Source: Emmonsiellopsis sp. PD_33 (taxonomy: Eukaryota > Ascomycota > Eurotiomycetes > Onygenales > Ajellomycetaceae). From it: a stretch of DNA of 64,000 nt. A program made the translations under genes and the position numbers. This document shows, one piece after another, positions 23,190 through 35,469 of this stretch (position 1 is the stretch's first letter; every line of letters begins with the position of its first letter). The stretch lies in NCBI GenBank assembly GCA_032988165.1, contig JANTQF010000069.1:62001-126000 (forward strand), given 5' to 3'. Below the pieces are notes generated by a model. The model was given only the letters and a program-made list of their open reading frames with translations. It was not told where the DNA came from and searched no databases.

Positions 23190-26110
23190 CAGGCAACAAA
23201 TCAACCTGACCAGCCTACTAAAAATAATGATGATGGGGATGCTACATACTCTAACAATAAGCTCTACAAATTAAATGAGAAAGTAAATATAATATATTAG
23301 CTTCTAAACATCATTTAGGTAGCTTGTAAATTAGCTGATGATAAATATACCATGAATAATAATATTAATAATAATATGGATCATTATACTGAGACTGAGG
23401 AGGACAAAATGAACAACATCAATGTTACATTCAAACATCCTCTAGAGGCCTAAGAGGCCAGAAACTCTAAGGTCCAAGAGGTTAATTCCTCTAATCTGAC
23501 TATTCAAGGTAATAATCTAATAACCTCATCACACATCAATGATAAAGCTAATTGTATTTACATAGTTAATGACCCTATGGAGCTTCTTATTTATAAATAG
23601 GATAAGAATTGTATGGATTCTTTTACAACAGCCTTCACTTTGTGGATAGAGTCTGCTGAGATATCTTAAGAGTTATATTAGTCATTACTGTAGATTCTCC
23701 AGACTCTGAAGGATATCACTCCAATTCATAATCTCCTCAATGAACTATTAAATCTAAAAAAGAAATGTAGGGCATAGTTCCTAATTCTTCCACTACACTA
23801 TATATAGATTCTGATTATCTCTTTAGATCAGATGCTAACATTCTCTCATACTGAAAAACACCTTACTAATCATACATTAATGTTCTTATACTTTCAAGAT
23901 ATGATCTCATTGGTGTTAAGGCTTGTTAAGTCCCAGAGGTTTCAACAGCACATGCATATTGAGATGGCAGAAGTTGTTGACTCTCCTATAGAACTATAGT
24001 ACTTATATAGCTGAGGAAGCTCAATTAAATACTACTCCAGGAAATTTACCTTATATTTTTCTATCAGTGAACTGATTTTCCCCTCTAATTTCATATAGTA
24101 TCAGTGTGAAAACAATAAATGTCCATGCAGACAACCAGATAAGACCAACTTCAATCATATAGGTAGAGTGTGGTTTATTGGAAAGAATAGATGGGAGACA
24201 TTCCCATATTTTAATAGAACTGTTTTGTAGATTCAATCTATCATGTAGTACTCAACTCTGAATGTAGAAGAATCTAATTTTCAGAGTCCTCATCTATTCT
24301 TCTATTAATATGAGGTAATTTTGATTGAGAGTAATATATTAAATATCATTCTGGTAAGCTCTGTTCTATCCAGAGCCTACATCTTTATTAATTATACCTT
24401 TAATGGAACTAATAACACTTTCCCAACTGAGAATTCTACTCCTAGTCTTTTCCTTCAGAGGGTTCTCCATTTAGCTTTAGCCACTACTCAGCCATACTGT
24501 AGATCAACACTAATACATAGAGAGCTGAAGATTGCAGTTCATAGGAGAGAGTTCTTAAAGAATATCTTTACTGAAGAGTAGAAAGTATTATCCCTTTCTT
24601 CAAGTTATCAGCTTTTTATTAATGGGTTTGGCCTCTATCAGAATATATATTAAAGTTTAATGGGTGTATACTGGATCTCAGCTCTAAGTGTAGCTAAATG
24701 CAAGAAGTGTAATAACCTGTTCATAATGACATTCAGTCTACATGATACAAACTTTTCAGATACTATTAGAGTCTTATCCCCTGAATTCCTACAGTTAGAT
24801 AGTGAGAGCATTCTAATTAACATTGATGATAATATCATTCAGGTTGTTTCTTTCTACTTATCATTTATTGATGACATGCCACAGCAGAATGAGAATGCCA
24901 GTATTAAAGGCTTAAATGCAGAGTACTTATATCAGAGCTGTCTGATTGAGGACTGAAAGAAATTAAATTTATCATTTAATATCATTCAAAATGGGTGCTA
25001 TCACCATGACACTCAACAGGTCTGACATCAGGCAGAGAGTGCTCTGAACTTAATAAAGAGAAAGGAGCTATAGTAAAGAAGCAGATTAGTGGATAACAAC
25101 TCTTATTTATTTAAGATATACTTAAGTTTAAATCTGGTTACATTCTTCTCATCTAATCCTGCACACAGTGAGTATTTAGAGATTTCAAAAATAGCTCATT
25201 CTGTGCTAATGAAATTAGTGTTAACTCCAGTTGAAAAGACTGAGTACCTCTGAATATTATAGATCTTTTCTTTCCCCTGAAAATGGGTATGCCTACAGTC
25301 ACCTCTTATTCATCTAAAGAAGTACTAACTGTAAGAGCATGCTTGGGCATCCATTCTGATACTACTTATATTATGATGTGGCCTTAAATGTTCATGGCTT
25401 AAAGATTAAATCTATAGGGCACTCCCACTGGCATTCTTAAAACTTGGCACCCTGACAGTAAACTTGACTATTAATGTATTTATAGTAATTGCAAGAAGCA
25501 ATTCAATCTTACTATCACATAACCTGGCTGTTCATAACCCAAAAGAAATCTAATAAATTATTATCACTACTTGTTAATACCTATAGTTCTTTCCAGATGT
25601 AGCAGTAAATACAGTACAACAAGCTCAGACTCTTTCTCATATAGAGTTAGTAAGTTAGAGCTAATGAGCATTTCCAGCACCAAGTCAGATATTAGTATCA
25701 ACCAGGCCAGATGAATATTCTATCTTTATTATAATAAAAGGTTTAGAGTAAGACTCAGCTCTCTCTACAAAAAAAGATGCATCCTTCATCAGAATGAAAA
25801 ACTAACCAAATATATATATTAGACTACACTATATCAATGAAATCAGGGAATATGAAACTACCAACAACAGCAATATATTAATGGGGGAGGATAAATATAG
25901 AGATTATAAACAACTAGTTCATCATACAAATCATTATGATATTGAAAAGATATTACTTCAATAGGAGAGTTTTCATTAGATAGTTCAGCTTGCTTTTCAT
26001 GGTGCATTTAACAACTCTCAGTCAGAACTTAGAGAGAGGTTAAGGAAAATTCATGAACATTGTCCCACCCTCCTAATTAATCTGATTCAGGTTGATGACT
26101 GTGAATCTAA
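23190..26110 (+). mobile_element. Decayed Tnp2-like (CACTA-type) transposase relic
   Basis: Plus-strand reading with stops allowed gives a long relic. Open pieces include 24321-24581 and 24660-24956. Landmarks are SALSVAKCKKCNNLFIMTFS, then SFIDDMPQQNENASIKG..., a Cys and a block reading NPAHSEYLEISK, followed by an FSFPLKMGMP-like part. The order 'DMPxxNxNxGxKGxxAxxxCRxC ... DPAHSEYxGIxK' is how I remember a fungal DDE transposase group related to Tnp2. Many stops and frameshifts; dead. The exact family needs a profile search. Confidence 0.4.
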
Positions 26111-27398
26111 TGATGTTCTTTCAACTAATAAATCATGTGTGCTGAAGAATCTTTCAGATCATATCTGGAAATCTCTGTAGGTAAATCTTATATCTTTACT
26201 GTCACTAAAGAATGGCATGGATATACTGGGAATTCTAATAAATTAGATATCAAACCTTCTAAATGTCCACCCATTTCTTTAAAAATTAAGATAGGCATAC
26301 AGTCTTAACTGGAATAAACTATCTATTCTGAAACCAGGGCCAAGGCCACTCTAATTTTACTAAAAAATTACTTTTATATCTAAGTATCATCTCTCATTCT
26401 CATTAGAATGCTGTTGATTATATGCTTATTTATTATACAGTAATGAAACCTGTTAGATAATACTCATATAAGGAAATATTATTAAGTATAGAAATTCAAA
26501 AATTGGTTAGATTCAAGCTATTTTTGTTCATAACTTATATGGATATAGTGATTGGGTCTTTTTTATAGTCATATTGATGAGTCTAATTAGGTCCAATAGG
26601 TTATTAGGCCTACTAATTCTAAATAATGATTCTGAGGATTACATAATAATCAGCCTTTCTACTGTGTGGAAACCAAGTCTCTATGTTATACCAGTCTAAT
26701 ATAAGTTTAGGGGCAGGTTGCAATATAGCCTTAAAGGCATCAAGCTTTTGCACTGTACATGGAATGTGTCATTTTTTTAGCTACTTCTAAATTCCAAAAT
26801 CCTCTTTAGCAGCAACTAATAAGTCAATTTATTACCCTGTGCATAATTATTCTCTTCTTTCAAAAACAACATCATAAGGTAGAAAAACAATGCACTCAGA
26901 AGCAGGAAACTCTCACACTAATATCTACTCAGTATGATAGCTCATCTAGTGCACCTTACAGGCAAGGTTTACTAATAGGCTCTTCTATGCAATCTCATGC
27001 AACAAGCTCAGGGCAGGCCTTAATGTCTCCCATGATAAGTAGCATTCAGGGCTAAATATAGGGCAACACCCCCACTCACAACTCAGTACTTAACCCTATG
27101 AATATCCTAAAGATCACTAATATATATTATAACATTGATTTACTAAGTGATCTGGTGCTTGACCCAGTAAATATTCTAAAGATGACTGATATGTGCTGTA
27201 ATGTTGATCTACCAAGTGATACCTATAGGCTCAATGAAGAGGCCTATATTAGATTTAATTTCTGAAAGACATCTCTATAATAGTGAGTGTGGGCTAATAT
27301 ACCCAATTCTATGAGATGAGACTAAATACTCAGGAAATGAAAGCATGCCATAGAGGTATATTAGTATATAAAAGAGGTATATTTTACTACTAGGTAAG

Positions 27399-27598
27399 CT
27401 AATATTTCCCATTTACCTACATTGCATCCTAATCACCAAGGGTATTCCCTCTATATAATGACTGTTGGAGCTAATATTTCCCATTCACCCACATTACATT
27501 TAAATCACTAAGGGTATTCCCCCCTATATAATGACTGTTAGAGCTAATATTTCTCATTCACTCATGTTACATTTAAAATCATCAAGGGTATTTCCTAT
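27399..27598. repeat. 71-73 bp tandem repeat, about three copies
   Basis: GCTAATATTTCCCATTTACC... CACCAAGGGTATTCCCTCTA starts at 27399, 27470 and 27543. Copies differ by point changes and 1-2 bp indels. The unit ends in TATATAATGACTGTT, which also occurs singly near 28,430 and 28,800 in altered form. Confidence 0.7.
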
Positions 27599-27889
27599 CT
27601 AATCTTCTTTTCTCTATCTATACTTATCCTGCATCTGTGCTGACACCATCAATCTATTTTCTTTCTCTTTTAGCAGACTACTTGCAAGTTATTGCATCCA
27701 CTAAAAATAAATGTCTGTATAGGCTTACTACAATCTAGGCTATTACTCATCATCAATCTGAGCTACTACTTATTATCAACCTGAGCTACTATTCATCATT
27801 AATCTAAACTGCTACTTATTATTAACCTGAGCTATTACTCATCATCAATCTGGGCTGCTACCCATCATCAAAATCAGTAGTTAAGGGAT

Positions 27890-28375
27890 GTGGAGAACCT
27901 AAAGATGAAGTCAAAAGCTACATCAGTTATAATTAGTGTTATTAGAAGCACAGGGGCTAGTAAATTATCATTAATAAATACAGTTCTTAATGAAGAATGC
28001 CTTGTCCTGACTAATAGCATGCACACCTGCATTACTGTCATTACTGAGATCTCATTTAATTATAGACCCTAGAAGTATAGAGCAGCAATCAAGTTCATTT
28101 CTCCTGCAGAGTGGGAAAAGAAATTTAAACTTATTTTTAATGAGATTTAGATCTACTGTGATGAAGGATAATATCAGGATGATTTTAATATTATAATTAC
28201 TATTATGAGGGTAGAGGCAGTATATTCTGATGTAAAAAACATTACAGTATTATTCATTGAAGAACTAATGAAATAAGATAGTGTCTATAGTATTTTAGGA
28301 AAGATAATTGAGTTTACTGCAAATAACTCAGCTCAACTTCATACTTGACTTCAGCTATATTTAGATTGAGGGATA
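27890..28375 (+). pseudogene. Decayed SLIP-GC-like large GTPase fragment
   Basis: The open piece 27890-28072 reads ISVIRSTGASKLSLINTVLN, a mutated Walker A (expected GxTGAGKSSLIN), then NEECLVLTN and ITEISFNY. After a stop the frame goes on with KYRAAIKFISPAEWEKK and, further on, MRVEAVYSDVKN, FIEELMK, ILGKI and QLYLD. This order matches fungal proteins annotated as nuclear GTPase SLIP-GC-like (dynamin-related P-loop GTPases). At least five stops and the lost Walker A Gly/Ser make it dead. Only the N-terminal part of the family is present. Confidence 0.55.
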
Positions 28376-28502
28376 TGGAGAACAGTGTCTGTAGCATTCT
28401 AATTCATTTTGGTGAGTATCTCTCTCTATATTATGATTGTTAGAGCTGACATTTCAATGTATAAAGAGGTGATCAGGTGCATTTGTCTGGTATAGTAGAA
28501 AT

Positions 28503-28790
28503 TTACTTGAATGCCCAATCAACAGGAAGCATGCCATGAAGATTTATTGATATATAAAAGAGGTATATTCTATTACTAGGGAATCTGAGAGCTGCTGGAG
28601 AAATGAACCTAATTGCTGCTCTATACTTCTTGAGTTTATAATTGAATGATATTTTGATAATAATAGTAGTACAGGCACACACCTGGACTATCATTATTAC
28701 TAAGATATTATTCAATTATGAACTCAAGAAGTATAGAGCTGCAATCAGATTCATTTCTCTAGTAGAGTAGGAAAGAAAACACTTATTTTT
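28503..28790. repeat. Inverted repeat made of two GTPase-fragment copies
   Basis: The segment around 28590-28660 (minus sense reads KISFNYKLKKYRAAIRFISP) and the segment around 28690-28770 (plus sense reads the same region with different mutations) are inverted copies about 70 bp long around a short spacer near 28,675. Both match 28,040-28,120 of the GTPase relic. The flank GCATGCCAT...TATATAAAAGAGGTATATT at 28530-28580 also recurs at 27345-27392. Confidence 0.7.
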
Positions 28791-29334
28791 AGTGAGTATC
28801 TCCTCATATATTATACTTATTAGAGCTGACATTTTCTTTCCAAGGTTCTTTACTTTTCTGACATTGCCAGATGTGAGATCATTACCCAAGCAAACATCAC
28901 CTTAATTCTTAAACTCTTAAATGGCAACATCACCTTGATTCTCACCCTCCAAATCAATTATCAGAGCCAATTTTTCTTTGCTTGTAGTAGCTTTACCCTG
29001 TTGATAGCAGTAATGATGGTAGCTATAAATCAATTTAGTGAATATATTACTAGATGTGAAATTAATGATAGATGCCTCTAAAAGAATGTATATTTAGATT
29101 GGGGATTACTTCATAATCAGACTGTAATCAAACAGTGATCTAACTATACTCTAATCATATTATAATCATATTTAAACCATGCTCTGATGCTCTGACTGTA
29201 TTATTATAGTATTTATATGATGATTCCATTATGTCTAAATCATGCTCTGATCCTTCAACTGTGCTACTGCAGTGATTATATGATGGTTTCATGGTAGTTA
29301 TTACCATATTTATATGGAGATATTAAATGTAATG

Positions 29335-29452
29335 TAGTTAGAGTGTTATTACAGTTAGAATGCTATTACAATTAGAGTGCTATTACAGTCAGAGTATTAT
29401 TATAGTTAGAGTGTTATTGCAGTTAGAGCATTATCATAGTCAGAGTGTTATA
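29335..29452. repeat. 18-bp minisatellite
   Basis: About six to seven units of GTTAGAGTGTTATTACA-like sequence with point changes, ending in TATATATATA. A related pattern (GTTAGAGTGCTTCATAAAGT) continues at 29574-29622. Confidence 0.7.
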
Positions 29453-29809
29453 TATATATAAACATTAATAGAGCATTACATGGAGTATGGTAGTAGTTGA
29501 GGCATTATATATATATAAATGTGGATGAAGCATTACATGGAGCATTGCAGAAATGTTATATTATATGGAGCATAGTTAGAGTGCTTCATAAAGTGTAGTC
29601 AGAATGCTTCATAAAGTGTAGTTATAACATTACAATATATTTATATGGTTCTTTAGTTTACATACTCTGAAAATAGTAATAATATCATCATGGATGTTAA
29701 TTTCAGAGCACTCTATTAGAGCAACAGTGTTTATATGGTGGATCCATGGCAGAACAGTCTCATGAAAATCTGGTATAGGAGTGACTATTGATACTAAAAT
29801 AGTTAACAA

Positions 29810-31228
29810 CGTCAACTAACCAAGCTAACTTGTTAGTTAGGGGCTGTGTGGGGCTTGGTGGTGGGGCGATCCAGAAGCTTATTTCCACCTTCTTTTCACC
29901 TCTCGTCTTGGATTCTTGGACAACCTCCCCTATCTTCTTTGGACAGGGTGTCGTCCCGCATACTGAGAAGCCCGCCTCGGTTCTGCCCTTCTTTGTCCTC
30001 AATATGCAGTACCTAGACAAAGAATGAATGCCAAGTCAGCCAGCTCCACTTTGTTCTGGCCTCGAAAAAATCAAGCACGGTATGTTGTCTCCTCTTCAGT
30101 GTGGAACTCGGGTCTTGTTTTGGCTTTTATCCTCGACGGTGTTGCAACGATGGCGAACGAGTTCAAAATTCCCTACACCTCATGCCTATATGGGATACCA
30201 TCCTATGATATACCACATCGAGGTCTGGCGATAACAAGCCAGAATATAGGAGAAGAGAGTCAAGGGTGGAGCTATCAGAGGTTCGTGGGCACTCCAAAAC
30301 CACATCGTGGGGCGTATGGGAAGAAAATGCGCATCTCTAACATCTATACGAAGGTCGTATCTGCACCGAAAGGAATTGGTTCTCTGCACTGAGTGAAAAC
30401 GCCATTCTTCATCCACTTTCCAAGGACTATACTATGGAAATATCCCCCAATTCTCGAGCTCTAGCTGGCTATCCCTTCCGCCGCGATGACGGCCTACTGA
30501 CAAGGGGTTAGGGGTGTGTGCGTAAGGCGCCACAGCACAAGACGCGGCGTGGGGATCAACTGGAAATAGTAATGCAATCATATATGACAAGCAAGCGTAT
30601 GAACGAACCGACACACAGAACACAAGAGCACAGAAAAGCAAGCAGAGGTCTAACTACTACAGCAGGAGGAAATTGGTGACAGTGGCAGCCCCATGGGACG
30701 AGGCTGTTCCCTTCGGCCATATTGGTGCTGCTGCCAGGTCCAATATAGTGCACCGGTGGTTGTGGATATCCTCTACATCCCAACGTAACTGCCAACGAGC
30801 TTTTCTAGTGAAAGAGTATAGTTGCGCTTCGGCTCCGTTCCACCCAGCATTGCTACGACAGTTCCCCTCAATTTTATTTTTACTTGGATTGGTACAAAAC
30901 GGCGTTCTTGGCATGGACCTGTTTTCCAGCCTGGTGTGCTGAGCGATACTGTCTCTCATCTTTGATGAAGAGGGGGGTGATTTCCAACACCTCATTCGTC
31001 CTGAAGGTGTTTCACATTAATGAGTAAAATAGGATATCAGGGATAAAATCCAGGTCATTGCTTAGTTATATAATCGTGTGCGACAACCTTGAAATCCTAG
31101 CAGACATCAAACCTCGCCACGTCAGAGCTTTCCCCTCCATTCTATCCGGCCACGATAAAAGGTCAGAAATTGCCGAGAGAGATTTGACACCGTCCTAACC
31201 ACTGATAATCACTTCGGTTGTTGCCGTT
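29810..31228. other. Island-to-gene transition, no convincing gene
   Basis: Normal composition returns at 29810. Open frames at 30024-30392 (+) and 30657-30995 (-) have no start context or splice partners I can support. A short stretch near 30,060-30,160 (ARYVVSSSVWNSGLVLAF) is loosely like a membrane-transporter C-terminus, too weak to call. The end of the region is the promoter of the next P450. Confidence 0.5.
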
Positions 31229-33139
31229 ATGTTTGGCTTGAGAGATATTATCATTGCTCTAGTGTGGTTGTTGCTCGTGGTTGTGTCTCGCCTCTGGTGG
31301 AAGCTGGCTGTCCACCGGCGCCGTTTTGGGGATCTGGTGGGTCTCCGCGCTCTAGAGCTTATCTATTGTTACTATGATAGTCTTTGCTAATAGAACGGGT
31401 GTTGTTGGCAGCCAAAACCTCCGCACAGCTTTCTTTTCGGGCATATCGCACTGTATTTCAAAGTCGCGAAGCAGCTGGCCCCAGATACCCCAATCACTGT
31501 TGTTTTCGACGAGATCAGAGTGCAATACAATTTGCCAGACGTGTATTACATCGATCTTTGGCCGCTCACCGTGCCGTTTCTAATCACTGGCGATCTGGCA
31601 GTAGCCAACAAGTTCCTCAATGACTACCTCCGCCATCCTGCAAGCCTGGTGGCTGGGCTCCAATCCCTTACGGGTGGCACCCGGGGGTTAGTCTCGGCCC
31701 ACCCATACGAATGGCACTCTGCGCGGTCGATGATTCGGCCTGTCTTCTCTGTAACGAATGTGCAACGTTTCATCCCAGACATGGCGCAGTACTCGATGCA
31801 ACTGCGCACGAAGTTGGTGGCCCATGCTAAGACCAGCCGCCCTTTTCCCCTGATTAAGCTGGTTGAGCAGTGGGGGGCTGATCTTACGTTTCGCTTCATT
31901 CTCGGCCAGGACGCGGCAGTGCAGCAGGACGGCTGGGGTGCGGATATAAACAACCGATTCCAGGCCATCATTGCCCAAGCCGACGGGCCTTTTACGATTG
32001 ACCCGTTAGCTGCCAGACAGCACAGGAAGGTGCAGCATCGGCTTCAAGCGCAGGTTCGAGAGAAGATTCGGAACATCCTACTAAATGCTTTGCATAGCGA
32101 CCAGCCAGTCCAACCTAACAACTATGTTTCCCTCGTGGATTCGCTTGCCGCGAAACACAGGGAAGAATTTCCGGGCAAGTCAGAGTGGGATGATATCTTA
32201 ACTCAGCACATGGACACTATGATGACTCTCTTCCTTGCCGCCGACATTTCATCAATGGTACTAACGGTGAGTCTCTGTCATCCATAGCTTATGCCCTATT
32301 TGGCACCACCCCCACCCCCACCCCCACCCCCCTTTTTTGTTTTTCTTGCTAGGCGTTTTCTCTCCTTCATGTAAAGTAGCTTGCTGACCTGTGCCCTAAA
32401 AGTACGTCTTCTGCCACCTTGCCCAGAACCCTGACGTAGTTGCGAAGCTACGCGAGGAGCATAATGCTGTGTTCCCTGGTGATACTCATGCCACGCTGCG
32501 TGCAATTCAAGAAAACCCTGGCAAGATCAAAGAATTGCTGTATACATCGGCTGTCATCAAGGAAAGCCTACGATTGCGACCACCAGGGATCTCGCCCACC
32601 ATGGCACCAAAAGGGTACGTGCGTGAGACGGTCGCGAAATTTCCTATGTTCCAAAGCAAGACTAACCTGCCCCTTGTCTTCAGACACACAGTTACGTACA
32701 ATGGAACCGAACATTCTCTCGATGGATTTATGGTAAGTTGGAGTTCTCAACGCAATTATCTACGACCATCAACGGCCCTTTCTGATATCTCGCATTTATC
32801 TAGCTTTTCCCCAACCTTATTCATCTGCAGTTGAACGATTTGTACATGTCCTCTCCGCACACTTTTGATCCGGGTAGATGGCTACCTTACCCGTCCACTG
32901 AGTTGGCGGATACATGGAGGCCCTTTCAGCGCGGCCACCACAGCTGTATGGGAGAGAATATGATGATGCCGGGCCTAGCAATAGCCCTGCTACTAATAGT
33001 AAGGGATATTAATGTGGCTCTAGCATACGATCCTGGCGATGTGAGGTTATCGGAGGAGCGTGGTGGATTTGCATTCATGACAGGCAGCTTTGCATCAAAA
33101 CCATCAAGAGGTCTTCCTGTAGTAGTGACCCTGGTATGA
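31229..33139 (+). CDS. Cytochrome P450 with divergent I-helix
   Basis: 519-residue P450. Exons: 31229-31336, 31412-32266, 32403-32614, 32684-32732, 32804-33139, all phases closing. Membrane anchor at residues 5-25; proline-rich PKPPHS linker after intron 1. ExxR is ESLR at 375-378 and the heme loop FQRGHHSCMG has the ligand Cys455. The I-helix reads FLAADISSMVLTYVF (about 310-324): compared with the usual AGxDTT it is one residue shorter and lacks the DT(T/S) pair. The intron before TACGTCTTC (32267-32402) contains a run of (CCCCA)n. Fold and splice sites are intact, so the gene is probably expressed; whether oxygen activation is normal is open. Closest style: ascomycete secondary-metabolism P450s. 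Confidence 0.82.
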
Positions 33140-33626
33140 GCCGCAGAAAGAGAATAGGGGCTGATGTAAAAAGTGGAGGGTTTATCTGCCATATGCAGAC
33201 TGTATGTATAATCTGCTGGAATGTTATTTCACCGAGTTAGTTAGCACTCTGATGGTGAAATTTGGTAGAGTGATTATTAGTTCAATTGGTTTTCACGGCT
33301 TTTACACATTAGGTTTGCTTCTCAAAAAGTTGCCACGACGTTGGAACCATCTGTCCGATTCTTAGCGCGAGATAACCGGCGGAAAGATGGAAGGACGATG
33401 GAAGGAGTGTGCCAGAGTTAAATGGCGCCAACATCGCGAAAGTTTGACTTCGTGCCCATCATTAAGATTCCACGCCAGATACCATCACTTATTCTTTCTT
33501 GGCCATGTCCGCTGGCGAGTACTCTGTCAGGAATTTTCAGACGTTGGCACCCCGCTGAAGCCATCAAACAAGTCAACACATTGACACCGGCGTTACTCCA
33601 TCTTTGCAGGGAGATTAGGGTTATTT
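33140..33626. other. Intergenic region before APH-like gene
   Basis: 3' flank of the P450 and promoter of the next gene. A plus-strand open frame from 33422 has no domain and lacks a splice path that improves the downstream protein. Confidence 0.5.
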
Positions 33627-34721
33627 ATGGCACAGCCAAATTTTCAGGAAGAGAATCTATCTTTCGCTATTTCTCAACTTCGATCGGATCACCAAGTTCC
33701 TAACTTAAGCACGCACTATGACGGTGGCCAATGCCGAGTATTCAGAGTCGATTTCATGGACGGAGAAAGCTGGGCTGTGCGGGTTCCCCTATTCGTCCGA
33801 AATGCCTCTCGAGAAGCTATCGTTGGCCTTGTCCAATGCGAAGCTAATGTCCTCCGAGAGCTTGAAATTAAAGACTTCCGCTGGGCTGCAAAGCTCCGAG
33901 GATGCAGTCTTACATTCGATAACGACGTGGGATATCCCTTCGTCGCGTTAACGTGGATCCCAGGTAGTCCACTTTCATGGTCCGATGACGTTCCCCCGCG
34001 GACTGTTCGTGATAAAATATTGAATCAAATGGCGGTGATACATGTTTCCCTAATCGAGTGTACTAAGGAAAACAGTAGTTAGTATCCCGAACTCTTTTCT
34101 AATTTATGCCAGCTTTGCTTATTATAAATAGGAGTCACCGCCACGGAGTATTTTTCGAGAATAATAGAGAACAAGATCCGTCGGGTCCGTAATGGCCTTC
34201 TTCCGGAAATATCAGAACAAGACTGTTTCGACCAACGCAACATTCTCTCCGATGTTCTTCTCCCCGAACTCGACAATGCACCATTCACCATGGATCATGG
34301 CGACCTGTCACCCCAGAACATACTTGTAGATTCCGAGCTCAATGTCACCGGGTAAGTAGGAGCCCGCTTAAGTTGCAGCGAGAAACTAACACATTAAAGC
34401 GTCATTGATTGGGGCTTCTCTGCCAAGGTGCCGTTTCAAATGGCGGCTGGTTTCCCTCGATTCCTTCGACTCCAGCCTCCCGTCTTGCCACCAAGCCCCG
34501 TCCTTCGGAAAGATCGCGAATCATACATTACGTCCCTTCGGGGTCAGTCATCACAACTAGTGTCTCGCATGGTTCTTGTACAGTCACCGCCAGATGTTGA
34601 TTTTCAAATATACTTCCTAGATTCAGTCATAAGCAAGGGGACGCATCGGTGGTTGGCGAGCAATCAATGGACCCTTCCATCTCATGGATCCCATATTGAT
34701 GAGGGCGGCAATAAGCAATGA
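33627..34721 (+). CDS. APH/choline-kinase-fold phosphotransferase
   Basis: 329 residues in three exons: 33627-34074, 34132-34351, 34400-34721. The N-lobe has WAVRVPLF and the linker VALTWIPGSPL. The catalytic loop MDHGDLSPQNIL has Asp207 and Asn212, and the metal-binding VIDWGFS has Asp226. These are the hallmarks of the APH (aminoglycoside phosphotransferase-like) family, hugely expanded in filamentous ascomycetes with mostly unknown small-molecule substrates. The first donor is the weak GTAGTT; the second intron has a CTAAC branch site. The protein is short at the C-terminus relative to many APH proteins but the key residues are present. Confidence 0.8.
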
Positions 34722-35469
34722 AAATTCAGGGGTGAATATCTGCAGTGGATAGGGGTATTTCAGCATAGCATTTATTATATAACTAACAGTGACTCACTCA
34801 TACTTAATCCTTCTTGTCAGCTTTAATGTCTAAACTGTGTTTCCACCCTCATCAAAAGCTATCAAAATATTATCCTCTCTGAAGGCCCCAGCATGACCAC
34901 AATGGCTCTAGGCCATACTGCACCGCTAGATGGGCAAGACACCGGCGAATATGGGAGGTAGAAAGAAGTTGCAGGCTAAGGTAGATGGAAGCAGCAACGA
35001 GGCTATACTCGGCTGAAGTCGTGGGAGGCTCCGAGAACTGACCGTTAAGATGGCGCCGAACAATGGCAAGATTGACAGAAGTCGACATGGTGATATAGTT
35101 AACTAGAAGCTGCCCGTTAATGGAACTGTGCTATCAAGTATTGGTGATAGTGAGGCGGAGGTGCGGAGCAGCAGTGATAGCATCTTCATCTTTCAGGGGG
35201 AGCATAAGCCCCCCGTGTTTATTATACCTAGGGATTGCCTTCAAAGGACAGGCAGGTGCCCAGCGACGAAATGACACCTCTTGGAGCTGCAGCTAAGCCA
35301 GCCGACTGAGAGGGGAGAAGGCATCTTGACGGCATCAAACGCCCTGCATAAACTAGTATGGAGGCATCCCAACAGGGGGTGAGAACATGAATAGGACCCA
35401 TCAAGCTGCTGCCACGAGTCCGAGCATCCGGGGCGTCAACTTGGCTGGGGGACCTGTGAGAATACGGGG

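Larger units (their letters stand above)
18418..29809. other. AT-rich, CpG-free island (central, 11.4 kb)
   Basis: Last CpG to the left at 18416, next at 29810; I saw none between. It contains relics of at least three coding families, direct and inverted repeats and minisatellites, but no intact gene. The block is flanked by two cytochrome P450 genes. Interpretation as a mutated repeat graveyard rests on composition plus the dead coding relics listed separately. Confidence 0.8.

Noticed and set aside
29335..29452. CRISPR-like repeat array
   Set aside because: Units are contiguous and degenerate with no spacers, in a eukaryotic genome; a plain minisatellite.
30024..30392. Possible oligopeptide-transporter remnant
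   Set aside because: Similarity limited to about 20 residues, no supporting exons; cannot be supported by eye.
32348..32371. Possible microexon (AFSLLH) between the second and third exons of the plus-strand P450
   Set aside because: It would need a 32-nt intron and would lengthen the I-helix by six residues; skipping it gives a normal-length helix.
16286..34721. Two P450s plus APH kinase as a secondary-metabolite cluster
   Set aside because: No PKS, NRPS, terpene synthase, or dedicated transporter or regulator nearby, and an 11-kb dead island separates the P450s.
34870..35088. 72-codon minus-strand frame with fair start context
   Set aside because: No domain, no conserved pattern, codon use not distinctive.
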